From positions 434,001-498,000 of the forward strand of contig CAVQDH010000013.1 in NCBI GenBank assembly GCA_963711215.1: a stretch of DNA of 64,000 nucleotides, read 5' to 3'. Below, in pieces: positions 36,150 through 44,890 of this stretch; position 1 is the first letter of the stretch; each line of letters starts with the position of its first letter. Below the pieces are notes generated by a model that searched no databases, was not told where the DNA came from, and was given only the letters and a program-made list of their open reading frames with translations. Origin of the DNA: WHUA01 sp963711215. GTDB lineage: Bacteria > Pseudomonadota > Alphaproteobacteria > UBA8366. Both the position numbers and the translations under genes were made by a program.

Positions 36150-36869
36150 ATGCAGGCATGGCGTGTCGGCAAACGGGGCCGGTCCATGCGGGCTCAGCTC
36201 CCGACACCGTCAAATGCAGGCGCCCTTCGACGTGACGGGGACGTGGCGGCGCGCGTTGGCGCCGCAATTCGTAGGCGGGGGCAGTCGTTGAAAAAGACCC
36301 TACAGAAGCCGTTGGATCCTCAACTGGCGCAGACTGTCGTCCGCGCCGTCCTCGACGGCGGGGTCGACTACCGGCAGGAGCGCAGCCAGCTTTCGCTCGA
36401 GGAGATGATGAAGCGGGAGGTCGATGCGGAGAGCGGCGGGCCGACGACGATCCGGATGCTGTTCGACTATTGGCAGGAGCGGCGCGGCTTCGCGCCGCCG
36501 CCGGCCGCCGCCTTCGATCCCAAGGGCATCTTCACGCCCGAACAGTTCCGCTGGATTTCCTGGGTCGATGCGCGCGCGGCCGATCCGATGAATTTCATCT
36601 TCCGGAACCACCCGGGGTACCTGTTCGGCGACTGGTCGGGCAAGTCGCTGCGCGAATACCCCAATCCGATCCACGCCCACAGCCTGGCGCTCGAATACCT
36701 GACCTGCAAGATGATCCGCCAGCCGTCTTATTACGAGATCACCCAGGCGGTCGGCCCGGTGCGGCGGACCTATATGCGGCTGCTCCTGCCGGTCAGCGAC
36801 CGCCGACAGTCGGTGTCGCGCCTCTATTATGCGACGCGCTACGTCAGCATCGAGACCGATCCTTCCTGA
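36150..36869 (+). CDS. PAS_5-like domain protein (start uncertain)
   Basis: About 190-239 residues. From FDYWQERRGF onwards it follows the layout of the PAS_5 (DUF1388) group: tryptophan-containing helix, a DPKGIFTPEQFRWISWVD strand, NHPGYLFGDWSGKSLREYP, and a C-terminal VRRTYMRLLLPVSDR. These are small soluble PAS proteins, frequent in Rhodospirillales and of unknown ligand. Starts at 36150 (ATG), 36186 (ATG) or 36288 (TTG after GGGGGCAG) are possible; the Arg-rich segment before 36288 is less protein-like. A second, clearer PAS_5 gene is at 55950. Confidence 0.6.
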   Translation: MQAWRVGKRGRSMRAQLPTPSNAGALRRDGDVAARVGAAIRRRGQSLKKTLQKPLDPQLAQTVVRAVLDGGVDYRQERSQLSLEEMMKREVDAESGGPTTIRMLFDYWQERRGFAPPPAAAFDPKGIFTPEQFRWISWVDARAADPMNFIFRNHPGYLFGDWSGKSLREYPNPIHAHSLALEYLTCKMIRQPSYYEITQAVGPVRRTYMRLLLPVSDRRQSVSRLYYATRYVSIETDPS

Positions 36870-36992
36870 TCCGTTCCGACGAACGGGCCGTCTAGGCCTT
36901 GCCGGCGGACAGCCCGCGGCTAATTCGCTACAGTGCGGCGGTCGCCTGCGCCGCTACGGCGCAGCGCGGGTAGGCACAAGCGGAGGAACGCC

Positions 36993-38180
36993 ATGCCGGG
37001 ACCGTTGCACGGGTACCGCGTCATCGACCTGACGATGATGATCGCCGGGCCGCTGGCGACCATGATCCTTGCCGATCAGGGCGCCGACGTGATCAAGGTC
37101 GAGCCCCCGGGCCGGGGCGATCAGACCCGTGCCGCCGGCAACCAGAGCAATGGCCTTTCCGCCAGCTTCCTCAACAACAACCGGAACAAGCGCTCGATCA
37201 CCATCGACCTGAAGCGGGCCGAGGGGCGGGAAGCGCTGCTCCGCCTCGCCGCGACCGCCGACGTGTTCATCCAGAACTTCCGCCCGGGCGTGGTCGATCG
37301 CCTCGGCATCGGCGAGCCGGCGGTGCGCGCGATAGCACCCAAGATCGTCTATGTCTCGATGTGCGGATTCGGCGAGACCGGCCCTTACGTCGCCAAGCCG
37401 ACCTACGATCCGATCATCCAGGCGGTCTCGGGCCTGGCCAGTATCCAGGGCGGCTCGGACCAGAGCCGGCCGCGGCTGGTGCGCACCATCGTGCCGGACA
37501 AGACGACGGCGCTCACCGCGGCCCAGGCGGTCACGGCGGCGCTGCTGGCGCGCGGCCGGACGGGCGAGGGGCAGCATGTCCGGCTCTCGATGCTGGACGC
37601 CATTCTCGCCTTTCTCTGGTCCTCGGACATGGGCGGCCAGACCTATGTCGGCCGCGAGGTGAGCCAGCAGCGCGCCGCCAGCTACATCGACCTGATCTAC
37701 GAGACCGCGGACGGCCATATGAGCGTGTCGGTGATGTCGGACGCGAATTGGGCGGCGCTGGCGCAGGCGGTGGGCAAGCCCGAGTGGCTCGACGATCCGC
37801 GCTTCAAGACCATGGCGCTCAGGGATCTCAATATCGACGACCGGCTGGCGCTGATCCAGAGCGTGCTCGAGACGCGGACGACGGCGGAATGGCTGGCCCT
37901 GCTGGAGGCGGCGGGCGTGCCCTGCGCGCCGGTGCTGACCCGCAACGAAGTCATCGAGCATCCCCAGACCCGGGCCAACGGCGTGCTGGTCGAATACGAC
38001 CACCCGGTGGCCGGGCGCCTGCGTCAGACGCGGACGGCGGCGCGTTTCGAGGGGACGCCGGCGGCGCACCGCTTCGGCGCGCCGGTGCTGGGCCAGCACA
38101 CCGACGAGATCCTGCGCGAGGCCGGGCTCGGCGACGGCGACATCGCGGCGCTGCGCGCGAGCGGCGTGGTCGGTGGCTGA
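36993..38180 (+). CDS. Class III (CaiB/BaiF) CoA-transferase
   Basis: 395 residues with family motifs GYRVIDLTMMIAGPLATM, GADVIKVEPPGRGDQTR, NNNRNKRSITIDLK, GFGETGPYVAKPTYDPIIQAVSG (the Asp is the catalytic nucleophile) and a C-terminal LGQHTDEIL. The ATG at 36993 has GGAGGA five bases upstream. Unlike the copy at 22937 the frame is intact and the nucleophile is present. Substrate unknown; it stands alone upstream of the DUF1697 gene. Confidence 0.95.
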   Translation: MPGPLHGYRVIDLTMMIAGPLATMILADQGADVIKVEPPGRGDQTRAAGNQSNGLSASFLNNNRNKRSITIDLKRAEGREALLRLAATADVFIQNFRPGVVDRLGIGEPAVRAIAPKIVYVSMCGFGETGPYVAKPTYDPIIQAVSGLASIQGGSDQSRPRLVRTIVPDKTTALTAAQAVTAALLARGRTGEGQHVRLSMLDAILAFLWSSDMGGQTYVGREVSQQRAASYIDLIYETADGHMSVSVMSDANWAALAQAVGKPEWLDDPRFKTMALRDLNIDDRLALIQSVLETRTTAEWLALLEAAGVPCAPVLTRNEVIEHPQTRANGVLVEYDHPVAGRLRQTRTAARFEGTPAAHRFGAPVLGQHTDEILREAGLGDGDIAALRASGVVGG

Positions 38181-38195
38181 GCGTCGGAGACGGGC

Positions 38196-38710
38196 ATGAC
38201 GGCCTTCGTCGCCCTGCTGCGCGCCGTGAATGTGGGCGGCACCGGCAAGCTGCCGATGCGCGAACTCAAGGCGCATGTGCGAAGGGCTCGGTTTTGACGA
38301 GAGTGCGAACCTATATCGCCAGCGGCAACGTCGTTTTCGCGAGCGGGCTGTCCGAGCGCATCGTGAAGGCGTCGCTCGAGGACGCCATGCGGGCCTATGC
38401 GGGCAAGCCGGTGGGCGTCTTCGTGCGAACGGGCGTCGAGATGTCGGCGATCGTCGCCGGCAATCCGTTTCCCGATGCGCCGCCGGCCCGGGTGGCCGCA
38501 ATCTTTCTGGACGCGCCGCCGGCTGGCGACGCGCTCGACCTTGTAAGCGGCCGGGACGGCGAACAAATCGCGCTTGGGCGGCGCGAGATCTACGTGCACT
38601 ACATCAACGGCATGGGGCGCTCCCGGCTGCGCATCCCGGCGGCCGCGGCCGGAACGGCGCGCAACATGAACACGGTCGCGAAACTCGCAGCGATGGCGTC
38701 CGAGCTCTGA
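38196..38710 (+). CDS. DUF1697 family protein (two frame breaks)
   Basis: About 170 residues, conserved in bacteria, role unknown. It starts TAFVALLRAVNVGGTGKLPM and continues, after repair, as ELKRMCEGLGLTRVRTYIASGNVVF, the best-known signature of the family, then GVFVRTGVEM and RNMNTVAKLAAM. The breaks are at the GG pair near 38273 and the TTTT run 38293-38296; removing one base from each restores the exact family spacing. The ATG is at 38196, 15 bases after the CoA-transferase stop. Confidence 0.88.
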
Positions 38711-38810
38711 AGACGGCGTGCGTATCTCCCGCCCGCGCGGTTTGCCGCCGTGCCGCCCCTTCCCGTAAACTCGTGGCCGACCCCTTTTGTCCGACCGAGG
38801 AGAGCACGCC

Positions 38811-39695
38811 ATGGCCGTCACCACAGCCCCGAGGCGGAACGAAGCCGCGACCTATACGCCGCTGACGCCGCATATCGGCTGCCGGGTCGAGGGGGTCGAC
38901 ATCGCCCAGCCGATGTCGGACGCCGCCTTTGCCCGGCTGCGCCGCGCGCTTGGCGATCATTCGCTTCTCGTGCTGCCGGACCAGGACATTACACCGGAGC
39001 AGCACATCGCCTTCAGCCGCCGTTTCGGCCCGCTCGAGGATCACGTCCTGTCGGACTTCTGCCTGCCGGGCCACCCCGAGATCTTCGTCGTCTCGAACAT
39101 CATCGAGGACGGCCGCCATATCGGCGCCTATGGCGGCTCCAAGCGCTACCACTCCGACCTGTCCTATCTCGCGGAGCCGAGCCTGGGCTCGCTGTTCTAC
39201 TGTCTCGAATGCCCGGGCGGCAGCGGCCAGACCGCCTTCGCCAGTATGCAGGCCGCCTTCGACGCCTTGCCGCAGGCGATGCAGGAGCGGCTGCAGGGCC
39301 TCGACGCGGTGCATGACTACGTCTGGAATTACGAGCGGGCGCACACGACGCGGCCGCCGCTGACGCCGGACCAGAAGGCCAAGACGCCGCCGATCCTGCA
39401 TCCGGCGGTGCGCACCCATCCGGAGACGGGCCGTCCGTCGTTGTTCATCTCGGAAGTGTTCACCCGGACCTTCGAGGGCGAGGACGAGGCGGAGAGCCAG
39501 CGCCTGATCGCCGAGCTCATGGCCTTCGCCGAGCGGCCGGAATTCGTCTACGTCCATGAATGGACGCCGGGCGACCTGATCATCTGGGACAACCGGAGCT
39601 CGGTGCACAAGGCGATGCCTTTCGACGAGGCGAATGCGCGGCGGCGCATGCACCGCACCACGGTGCAAGGCGATCGGCCCTTTCGGCAGCGCTAG
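38811..39695 (+). CDS. TauD/TfdA family 2-oxoglutarate dioxygenase (copy 1)
   Basis: 294 residues. The Fe(II) ligands are His-Asp of RYHSDLSY and the His of NRSSVHKAMP; the 2-oxoglutarate Arg is in RRRMHRTTV. The N-terminal LTPHIGCRVEGVDIAQP is typical. TauD homologues oxidise taurine, sulfonates, phenoxyacids or carnitine-like compounds; the substrate is not deducible. The ATG at 38811 has GAGGAGA seven bases upstream. A long bidirectional hairpin follows. Confidence 0.93.
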   Translation: MAVTTAPRRNEAATYTPLTPHIGCRVEGVDIAQPMSDAAFARLRRALGDHSLLVLPDQDITPEQHIAFSRRFGPLEDHVLSDFCLPGHPEIFVVSNIIEDGRHIGAYGGSKRYHSDLSYLAEPSLGSLFYCLECPGGSGQTAFASMQAAFDALPQAMQERLQGLDAVHDYVWNYERAHTTRPPLTPDQKAKTPPILHPAVRTHPETGRPSLFISEVFTRTFEGEDEAESQRLIAELMAFAERPEFVYVHEWTPGDLIIWDNRSSVHKAMPFDEANARRRMHRTTVQGDRPFRQR

Positions 39696-39710
39696 CGGCA
39701 CGCGTAAACA

Positions 39711-39749
39711 GGCGCGGCCTCGCCCCCGGGAAGAGGGCGAGGCCGCGCC
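39711..39749. terminator. Bidirectional terminator-like hairpin between TauD (+) and flp (-)
   Basis: A 15-bp perfect stem (GGCGCGGCCTCGCCC with its complement) and a 9-base loop, between two convergent genes. No strong T-run on either strand. Confidence 0.65.
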
Positions 39750-39789
39750 GTCGTGCCTCGATACGAAGGGAGGGGCTAAAGGCGAGGCA

Positions 39790-39987
39790 TTAGCTGCCGG
39801 ACGAGGCGTTGTTGGCGTCGCTCATCGTGTTGGCGACATGATTGAAGATGTCCCGCAGCGAGCTGCCCATCTGGGTGAGGGCGGTGATCGCGGCGACGGA
39901 GACCAGCGCGGCGATCAGGCCGTATTCGATCGCGGTCGCGCCGCTTTCGTCGTTCATCAAGCTATTGACCGTGTTGAGCTTCATCAT
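39790..39987 (-). CDS. flp: Flp-type (type IVb) pilin
   Basis: A 64-65-residue prepilin. A short charged leader ends in DESG, then ATAIEYGLIAALVSVAAI; the prepilin peptidase would cut after the Gly, with Glu+5 and Tyr+6 conserved. A polar tail rich in Asn/Ser follows. Two ATGs (39985-39987, 39982-39984) follow GGGGAG. It lies 63 bases downstream of the pseudo-receiver regulator on the same strand, probably one transcript. No Tad/Cpa assembly gene (secretin, ATPase, peptidase) is in the window, so assembly must rely on genes elsewhere. Confidence 0.93.
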   Translation of the reverse strand: MMKLNTVNSLMNDESGATAIEYGLIAALVSVAAITALTQMGSSLRDIFNHVANTMSDANNASSGS

Positions 39988-40050
39988 GTTGCTGAACTCC
40001 CCTGGGTGTTACAGATCTTAAGGTTGGATCGGATGGGCGCGTGTCGCCGG

Positions 40051-40722
40051 TCAGGCGGCGGCGCGCGCGATTTCCTGGCCGAAGCCGGTATTGATCGCCC
40101 ACAAGGCTGCCTGCGTCCGGTTGCGGACGCCGATCTTGCGGATCAGCGACTTCATGTGGATCTTCACGGTTGCTTCCGTGATGCCGAGGTCGCGGGCGAT
40201 CTGCTTGTTCGACGCCCCGGCGGTCAGGCAGTCCAGGATCTCGGCCTCACGCCGGGTGAGGTCGCGGCCGGCGGAGCGGTCCGTCAGCGTCCGGTTGGCC
40301 GAGACGCCGCCGCTCATCCAGGCGAGCGCCAGTCCGGACGGGAAGACCGTTTCGCCGAGATTGATCAAGGTGAGCGAGTGAACCATCGCTTCCTTGGAAA
40401 TGCTGCTGAGCAGGTAGCCGCGCGCGCCGGCCTTGAGGCTGGCGGCGAGCTCGTCGACCGACAGCTCGCCCGAGAGCACGACCAGACGGGTGTCCGGAAA
40501 GGCGTCGGCGAGGTCTTCGACGGTCTGCTGGGACTCCTCGACGTTGCCGGAGGAGATGAAGACGATCAGATCCGGGTCTTCGCTCGCGCCCGCGGCAGCG
40601 ACACAGGCCGGAGCCGTGTCATACTCGGCGGCGATGACGAAATCGGTATTCTGCAGGAAGCTGTTGAGGCCACGCCGGAAGAGACCGGTACCCCCCACCA
40701 GGAACAAAGACATCTGTGACAT
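40051..40722 (-). CDS. LuxR-type regulator with an aspartate-less (pseudo) receiver domain, copy 1
   Basis: 223 residues. The first 120 have the NarL-type receiver fold but the acidic pair (normally VDDH) reads VGGTG and the phosphoacceptor position (normally LLDIxMP) reads VFISSGN, so normal phosphorylation is not possible. Residues about 150-215 are the LuxR/GerE helix-turn-helix: LTRREAEILDCLTAGASNKQIAR, LGITEATVKIHMKSL, NRTQAALWA. The start ATG at 40722 was chosen because MSQ is shared with the paralogue at 53194. It is preceded by an A+T-rich island and followed by flp. The likely target is the flp promoter or its own. Confidence 0.9.
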   Translation of the reverse strand: MSQMSLFLVGGTGLFRRGLNSFLQNTDFVIAAEYDTAPACVAAAGASEDPDLIVFISSGNVEESQQTVEDLADAFPDTRLVVLSGELSVDELAASLKAGARGYLLSSISKEAMVHSLTLINLGETVFPSGLALAWMSGGVSANRTLTDRSAGRDLTRREAEILDCLTAGASNKQIARDLGITEATVKIHMKSLIRKIGVRNRTQAALWAINTGFGQEIARAAA

Positions 40723-41220
40723 TTTTTTCCACCAACTGCCGTAGGGCGCCCCTCCCTTAAGCATTACCAACATAGAGCACATCTTAGAAAAAATCGACTA
40801 AAATTTTATATATATCCTCAATAAAAAGGTCTATTACTTTAGTTTTATAAATATAGTTAAAATATAATTATGATTGTTAGTTAGGGCGTTAAGATATTTT
40901 GATAATCATATTGTTTCGGTTGGATAATTGTCGGGGCGTATGGGGCTCGGCCGCGCATGGACGACTTCGATTCACGGCTGTCCGGTTTAGCCTTGGAGAT
41001 GGCTTGGAAAGTCGCAGCTTGGAAAGCTGTTACCAACGTCGGGCGCTTCGGAACGCAAAAGCGGTGAAGCGGCAAGGGCCCGTCCTGGATTGCCGGATCA
41101 AGTCCGGCAATGACGGTAAATTATTGATTTTGCATAAAAATCGTCACTCGCGGACTTGATCCGCGAGTCCATCGGCGCCGGCCCATCGATCTTGACGCCG
41201 CTCAACCGGACTGCAGTGGG
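40723..41220. promoter_or_regulatory. A+T-rich island (about 21% G+C) and intergenic region upstream of pseudo-receiver copy 1
   Basis: 40791-40920 has 27 G+C in 130 bases (hand count) in a genome that is otherwise well above 60%. It contains ATAATTATGAT at 40864-40874, shared with the islands at 52980-53160 and 54890-55010. Then follow a duplicated GCTTGGAAAG (about 41003 and 41020) and two palindromic repeats. No gene is supported. Confidence 0.65.
41089..41168. repeat. Two palindromic intergenic repeats
   Basis: Hairpin 41089-41111 (ATTGCCGGA/TCCGGCAAT) and 41146-41168 (ACTCGCGGA/TCCGCGAGT), both with the CTTG/CAAG loop and CGTC/GACG flank of the family described at 31519. Stems differ in sequence but pair perfectly. 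Confidence 0.8.
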
Positions 41221-41958
41221 CTAGGGCAGGAGGTCGGGGGTGCGCTCGAGGTATTGACGCAGCCGGGTGGCCGTCGGGAAGCGCTTGACGATCAGGTCGC
41301 GCCGCATCCCCAGGCAGATCGACTTGATGCCGGGCGGCTGCTTGGCATAGGCGCTTGGCCCGCCGACCATGTAGTAAAGGATCCGGACGGCATCGACGAT
41401 ATCATGCTTTTGATGGGTTCGGACGGGGCGGCCCCAATGAAAAAAGTCGAGAATCTTGATATCGAAAAATATTCCGGACGGCTTTATTAGAACATTTTCG
41501 TCGTGCAGGTCGCCGTGATACTCGTTGACGGCATGTATTTGTTCAAGGCCGCAAATAATCGTGTGGAAGATATGCAGCGCCTCGAAGGGCGGAAGCCGCT
41601 TGCCGTGCCGCGTCCCGACATAGTCGGACAGCAGCATGCCGTCGACATAGTCGCTCAGCAGGCAGGTTATCTTGGCGCCGCGGAGGATCAGGGTTTCGGC
41701 GTTGTGATACTGGATCACCAGCGGACAGTGCCTGAGATGCTCCAGCTTGCGGGCATAGGCCCTGGCGGCGCGGTCGCGCTCGTTGTGGTTCGGATAGAAC
41801 AGCTTCGCGGCGCGGCTGATCTTGGTGCGCGTTTCCCGCACCTTGTACACCTCACCCTCGACGCCGCCGCCCAGGAAAGCCTCGACCACGTATTTTCCGC
41901 CGAAGGACTGGCCGGGCTGGAGGTTGTAACGATCGTTCCTGCGGGCTGCTCTTATCAT
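41221..41958 (-). CDS. Protein-kinase-like protein (Ser/Thr kinase fold, DFF variant)
   Basis: 245 residues. The glycine loop is LGGGVEGEVYKV, the ATP lysine is Lys52 in AAKLFYP, the catalytic loop HGDLHDEN carries Asp150 and Asn155, and the metal Asp171 is in DFF instead of DFG. The C-lobe is short. It has no membrane helix or extra sensor domain. The key residues for phosphotransfer are present, so activity is likely, but the HGDLH loop also occurs in small-molecule kinases, so the substrate could be a metabolite. It is a single gene. Confidence 0.8.
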   Translation of the reverse strand: MIRAARRNDRYNLQPGQSFGGKYVVEAFLGGGVEGEVYKVRETRTKISRAAKLFYPNHNERDRAARAYARKLEHLRHCPLVIQYHNAETLILRGAKITCLLSDYVDGMLLSDYVGTRHGKRLPPFEALHIFHTIICGLEQIHAVNEYHGDLHDENVLIKPSGIFFDIKILDFFHWGRPVRTHQKHDIVDAVRILYYMVGGPSAYAKQPPGIKSICLGMRRDLIVKRFPTATRLRQYLERTPDLLP

Positions 41959-42027
41959 GGGCGGTCCGACGCGCGGGGTGAAGCGAGAATAGGGAGGGGC
42001 GGTCGGCCGGGCCGATGACGCCGCCGA

Positions 42028-42981
42028 TCAGGCCGACACAACCTCTTCGCCCTGAAATTGGCTGCGCCACATGACGCGCCGTTGGGTCGGGTCGACCGGG
42101 TCCCGGTAATGCATGGCGCAGCGGTTGTCCCACACCAGAAGGTCGCCGACCTTCCACGTATGCGTCCACTTGAACTTGTCCTGCGTCGCATGCGCCCAGA
42201 GCCGGTCGAGCAGCTTCTCGCTCTCTTCTTCCGGCAGCCCGACGATGTATTGCGAGGGATAGGCCCGCCGCCGGCCGAGATAGAGCGCCGGCTTTCCGGT
42301 CTCCGGATGGATGCGCACGAGCGGGTGGTGCGGCCCCGGCACGTCCGCCGGCCGTTCCGGCAGCGTCACGCCCGGGCGCAGCACGCCGGCGCTGTTGCGG
42401 GTGGCGTCCTGGATCGACTTGCGGCCCTTGATCGCCCGCTTGAGGTCGGGCGGCAGCGTCTCGTAGGCGAGATACTGGTTGTTGAACGCGGTATTGCCGC
42501 TCTTGGCCGGCACCTCTCGGGAATAGAGGCAGCTGCCCGCGGGCGGCTTCTCGATATAGGAGTTGTCCGAATGCCAGACGACTTCCATGCTGCCGAGGCC
42601 GGTGTTGCGCTCGGTCGGGTTGCCGTTCTCGTCCAGGTTCGAAAGGATCGAGATCTCCGGCTGCGGCAGCGCGTAGACGCGCGATTTGAGGCCCGCCTTT
42701 TCATAGTATTTGCGGGCGCCGCCGATCTGCGGCGTGCCGAAGATGCGGGCGGCTTCGAGATAGTTCTCGGGCGACAGCGTCTGGCCGCGGAACAGGACCA
42801 CGAGGTGGTCGAGCCAGGCCTGCCGAATGGCCCGTTTGACATCGTCGGGGATAGGCAGCGAAAGGTCGACCCCGCGAATTTCCGCCCCCACGGCCTTGCC
42901 GCTCGGGACGATGTCCAGCGTTGCGAGCGAATTCGCTTGGCGTGGCAAAGTCGTCGTGGATGCCTCGGTATTCATGTCCAT
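42028..42981 (-). CDS. TauD/TfdA family 2-oxoglutarate dioxygenase (copy 2)
   Basis: 317 residues. The iron ligands are His and Asp of WHSDNSY and the His of NRCAMHYRDP; Arg in QRRVMWRSQF would bind 2-oxoglutarate. It has an additional insert around RKYYEKAGLKSR compared with copies at 38811 and 43973. ATGs at 42979-42981 and 42973-42975 compete; GGGGA precedes both. Substrate unknown. Confidence 0.92.
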   Translation of the reverse strand: MDMNTEASTTTLPRQANSLATLDIVPSGKAVGAEIRGVDLSLPIPDDVKRAIRQAWLDHLVVLFRGQTLSPENYLEAARIFGTPQIGGARKYYEKAGLKSRVYALPQPEISILSNLDENGNPTERNTGLGSMEVVWHSDNSYIEKPPAGSCLYSREVPAKSGNTAFNNQYLAYETLPPDLKRAIKGRKSIQDATRNSAGVLRPGVTLPERPADVPGPHHPLVRIHPETGKPALYLGRRRAYPSQYIVGLPEEESEKLLDRLWAHATQDKFKWTHTWKVGDLLVWDNRCAMHYRDPVDPTQRRVMWRSQFQGEEVVSA

Positions 42982-43204
42982 TCCCCATCGTCGAGGTGGC
43001 CCGGAAGGCGCTTGTCGCCGCGCCCATAGGTCGTGTCCGGTATTGCGTCTTTACCGGCATCCCGCCGCGGCGGGGCCGGCCGCAACGATGCGGGCAGCCG
43101 GCTGACTGGTCGGCAAAGCGCAACGCAGAAGTATACTGGTGTGCCCAGGCGCGGGAAAGGCCGCTCTGCGCCGCCCGGCATCGCGCCGCGGCGGCGTCCG
43201 GCCG

Positions 43205-43783
43205 TCAGCTGTCGCCGGTCTCCGCCGTGCCGTTTGCCGGGCCGGAAACCTTGATCGGCTCGTCCTCCGACACTTGCTTGATGACCGTGCGGCGCGCGCG
43301 CCGGCGGTCTTCGTCCGGCGTGGTCTCGTCGCTGCGCCGGCGCCGGTCCGGTCCGAAATACTGCGCCGAATCGACGAACGGGCGCGGCGCTTCCAGGATC
43401 GCCTTGATCTTGCTCTCGATCGCCTTGACCGTGATCGGCTTGGTCATGACCTCGGTGACGCCGGTGTCGCGCGCCCGCTGGATCAGGTCCATGTCGGTAT
43501 GGGCCGTGCAGAAGATGATCGGCACGAACGGGTTCTTGCTCTTCTCGGGATCGCGCAGCTTGCGGACGAAGGTGAGGCCGTCCATCGGCTGCATCTGCCA
43601 GTCGCAGATGATCAGGTCGGCGCGCTTATCCTGCAGCACCTGTAGTCCGGAAGCCCCGTCCTCCGCCTCGTGGATGTTGCCCTGCTGGCAGCCGAGGCTT
43701 TGCAGCACTTCCTTGATCAGAAGCCGGGTGAAGGCGTGATCCTCGACGATCAGTACGCGCAATTGGGGATATGGTATGGACAT
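43205..43783 (-). CDS. CheY-like response regulator with basic C-terminal tail
   Basis: 192 residues. Receiver with VEDHAFTR acidic pair, phosphoacceptor Asp in LIICDWQMQPMDG, switch Thr in FCTAHTD and Lys in MTKPI. The tail contains FGPDRRRR, seen after many alphaproteobacterial receivers and of unknown function, and a second RRRARR cluster. No DNA-binding domain. Adjacent genes are TauD dioxygenases and give no hint of a partner kinase. Confidence 0.9.
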   Translation of the reverse strand: MSIPYPQLRVLIVEDHAFTRLLIKEVLQSLGCQQGNIHEAEDGASGLQVLQDKRADLIICDWQMQPMDGLTFVRKLRDPEKSKNPFVPIIFCTAHTDMDLIQRARDTGVTEVMTKPITVKAIESKIKAILEAPRPFVDSAQYFGPDRRRRSDETTPDEDRRRARRTVIKQVSEDEPIKVSGPANGTAETGDS

Positions 43784-43972
43784 AGACTATCTTAGAGAGT
43801 GGTATGAGGCACGGCGGACCCGGGATGTTGCCCGGGTTGTGCCAATGTCCGGCAAAGCCGTTAAGATTTGGCTAACCACCCGCTGCGTTTTTTGCGCGTT
43901 TTCGCGAATTGGCCCGCCGGTTTCGGTGTCCGGCTACCGCCTGGCTCGGCTTGTCCGCCGCGGAGGGGCTAT

Positions 43973-44806
43973 TCAGGCCGGCCGGTCGCCTTCGACGATG
44001 ATGCGATGGAGCAGCCGGCCCTCGGCCGGGTCGTAGTCGGCATGCGCCTGGTGGAGCGCCGCCCGGTTGTCGCACACCACCATGTCGCCGACCCGCCAGC
44101 GGTGGCGGTAGACGATGTCGGGACGGATGATCCGCTCCAGCAGGGCATCGATCAGGGCCAGGCTTTCCGCGGGCTCCATGCCGACGATCCGCTCGGTCTT
44201 GGTCGGATGGAAGTAAAGCGCCTTGCTGCCGTTGTCGGGGTGCGTGCGGACGAGGGGATGGACGATGCCGACGTCGTATTTCGCCTTGTCCTCAGGCCGC
44301 GCGGTGTTGTGGCGGTCGAGCCGGTTGACCGTCTTCATGGCCGCGAACCGGCGCTGGTCTTCCGCCGGCAGCGCCGCATAGGCCGCGCGCATGCTGGCGA
44401 AGCTCGTGTCGCCGCCCTTCGACGGCAGGGCTATGGCATAGAGGATCGTCGCCTTGGGCGGTCGTTCGCGGTTGGTATGGTCCGTGTGCCAGCATTCCGC
44501 GCCACGCAGGATGTAGGACCCGTCGGGGCGGCGGTCGGAGTCCCGGCTCGACAGCACGCCGATATCGGGGAAGCCGGGCATGTTGAACTGCGAGTAATGC
44601 TGCGGCATCGATCGCCCGAAAATGCCGCTGGCCGCCATGAATTGGGCCGGGCTCAGCGTCTGGCCGCGGATCACCAGCAGGCTGTGGTCGGCCAGCGCGC
44701 GGTTCAGGGCCGCAGCCGTCGCCGCATCGACCGGGCCGCCCAGGTCTATGCCCGTCACTTCCGCGCCGATGGCCTGGGTGATCGGTTTGATCGACAGCTT
44801 GGTCAT
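43973..44806 (-). CDS. TauD/TfdA family 2-oxoglutarate dioxygenase (copy 3)
   Basis: 277 residues, the shortest of the three. The iron ligands lie in CWHTDHTN and NRAALHQAH; the 2-oxoglutarate Arg is in RLLHRIIVEG. The start KPITQAIGAEVTGIDLGG is typical. Three divergent TauD copies within 6 kb, not in tandem orientation, suggest separate acquisition rather than recent duplication. Confidence 0.92.
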   Translation of the reverse strand: MTKLSIKPITQAIGAEVTGIDLGGPVDAATAAALNRALADHSLLVIRGQTLSPAQFMAASGIFGRSMPQHYSQFNMPGFPDIGVLSSRDSDRRPDGSYILRGAECWHTDHTNRERPPKATILYAIALPSKGGDTSFASMRAAYAALPAEDQRRFAAMKTVNRLDRHNTARPEDKAKYDVGIVHPLVRTHPDNGSKALYFHPTKTERIVGMEPAESLALIDALLERIIRPDIVYRHRWRVGDMVVCDNRAALHQAHADYDPAEGRLLHRIIVEGDRPA

Positions 44807-44890
44807 GCCGGCCGCTCCTCGCTTGCTGCATCCCGCCTTAATCGTAGCAGCGCTCGCCTCCGCGATGAAATCGGGCGGGGCCGGCCCCCG

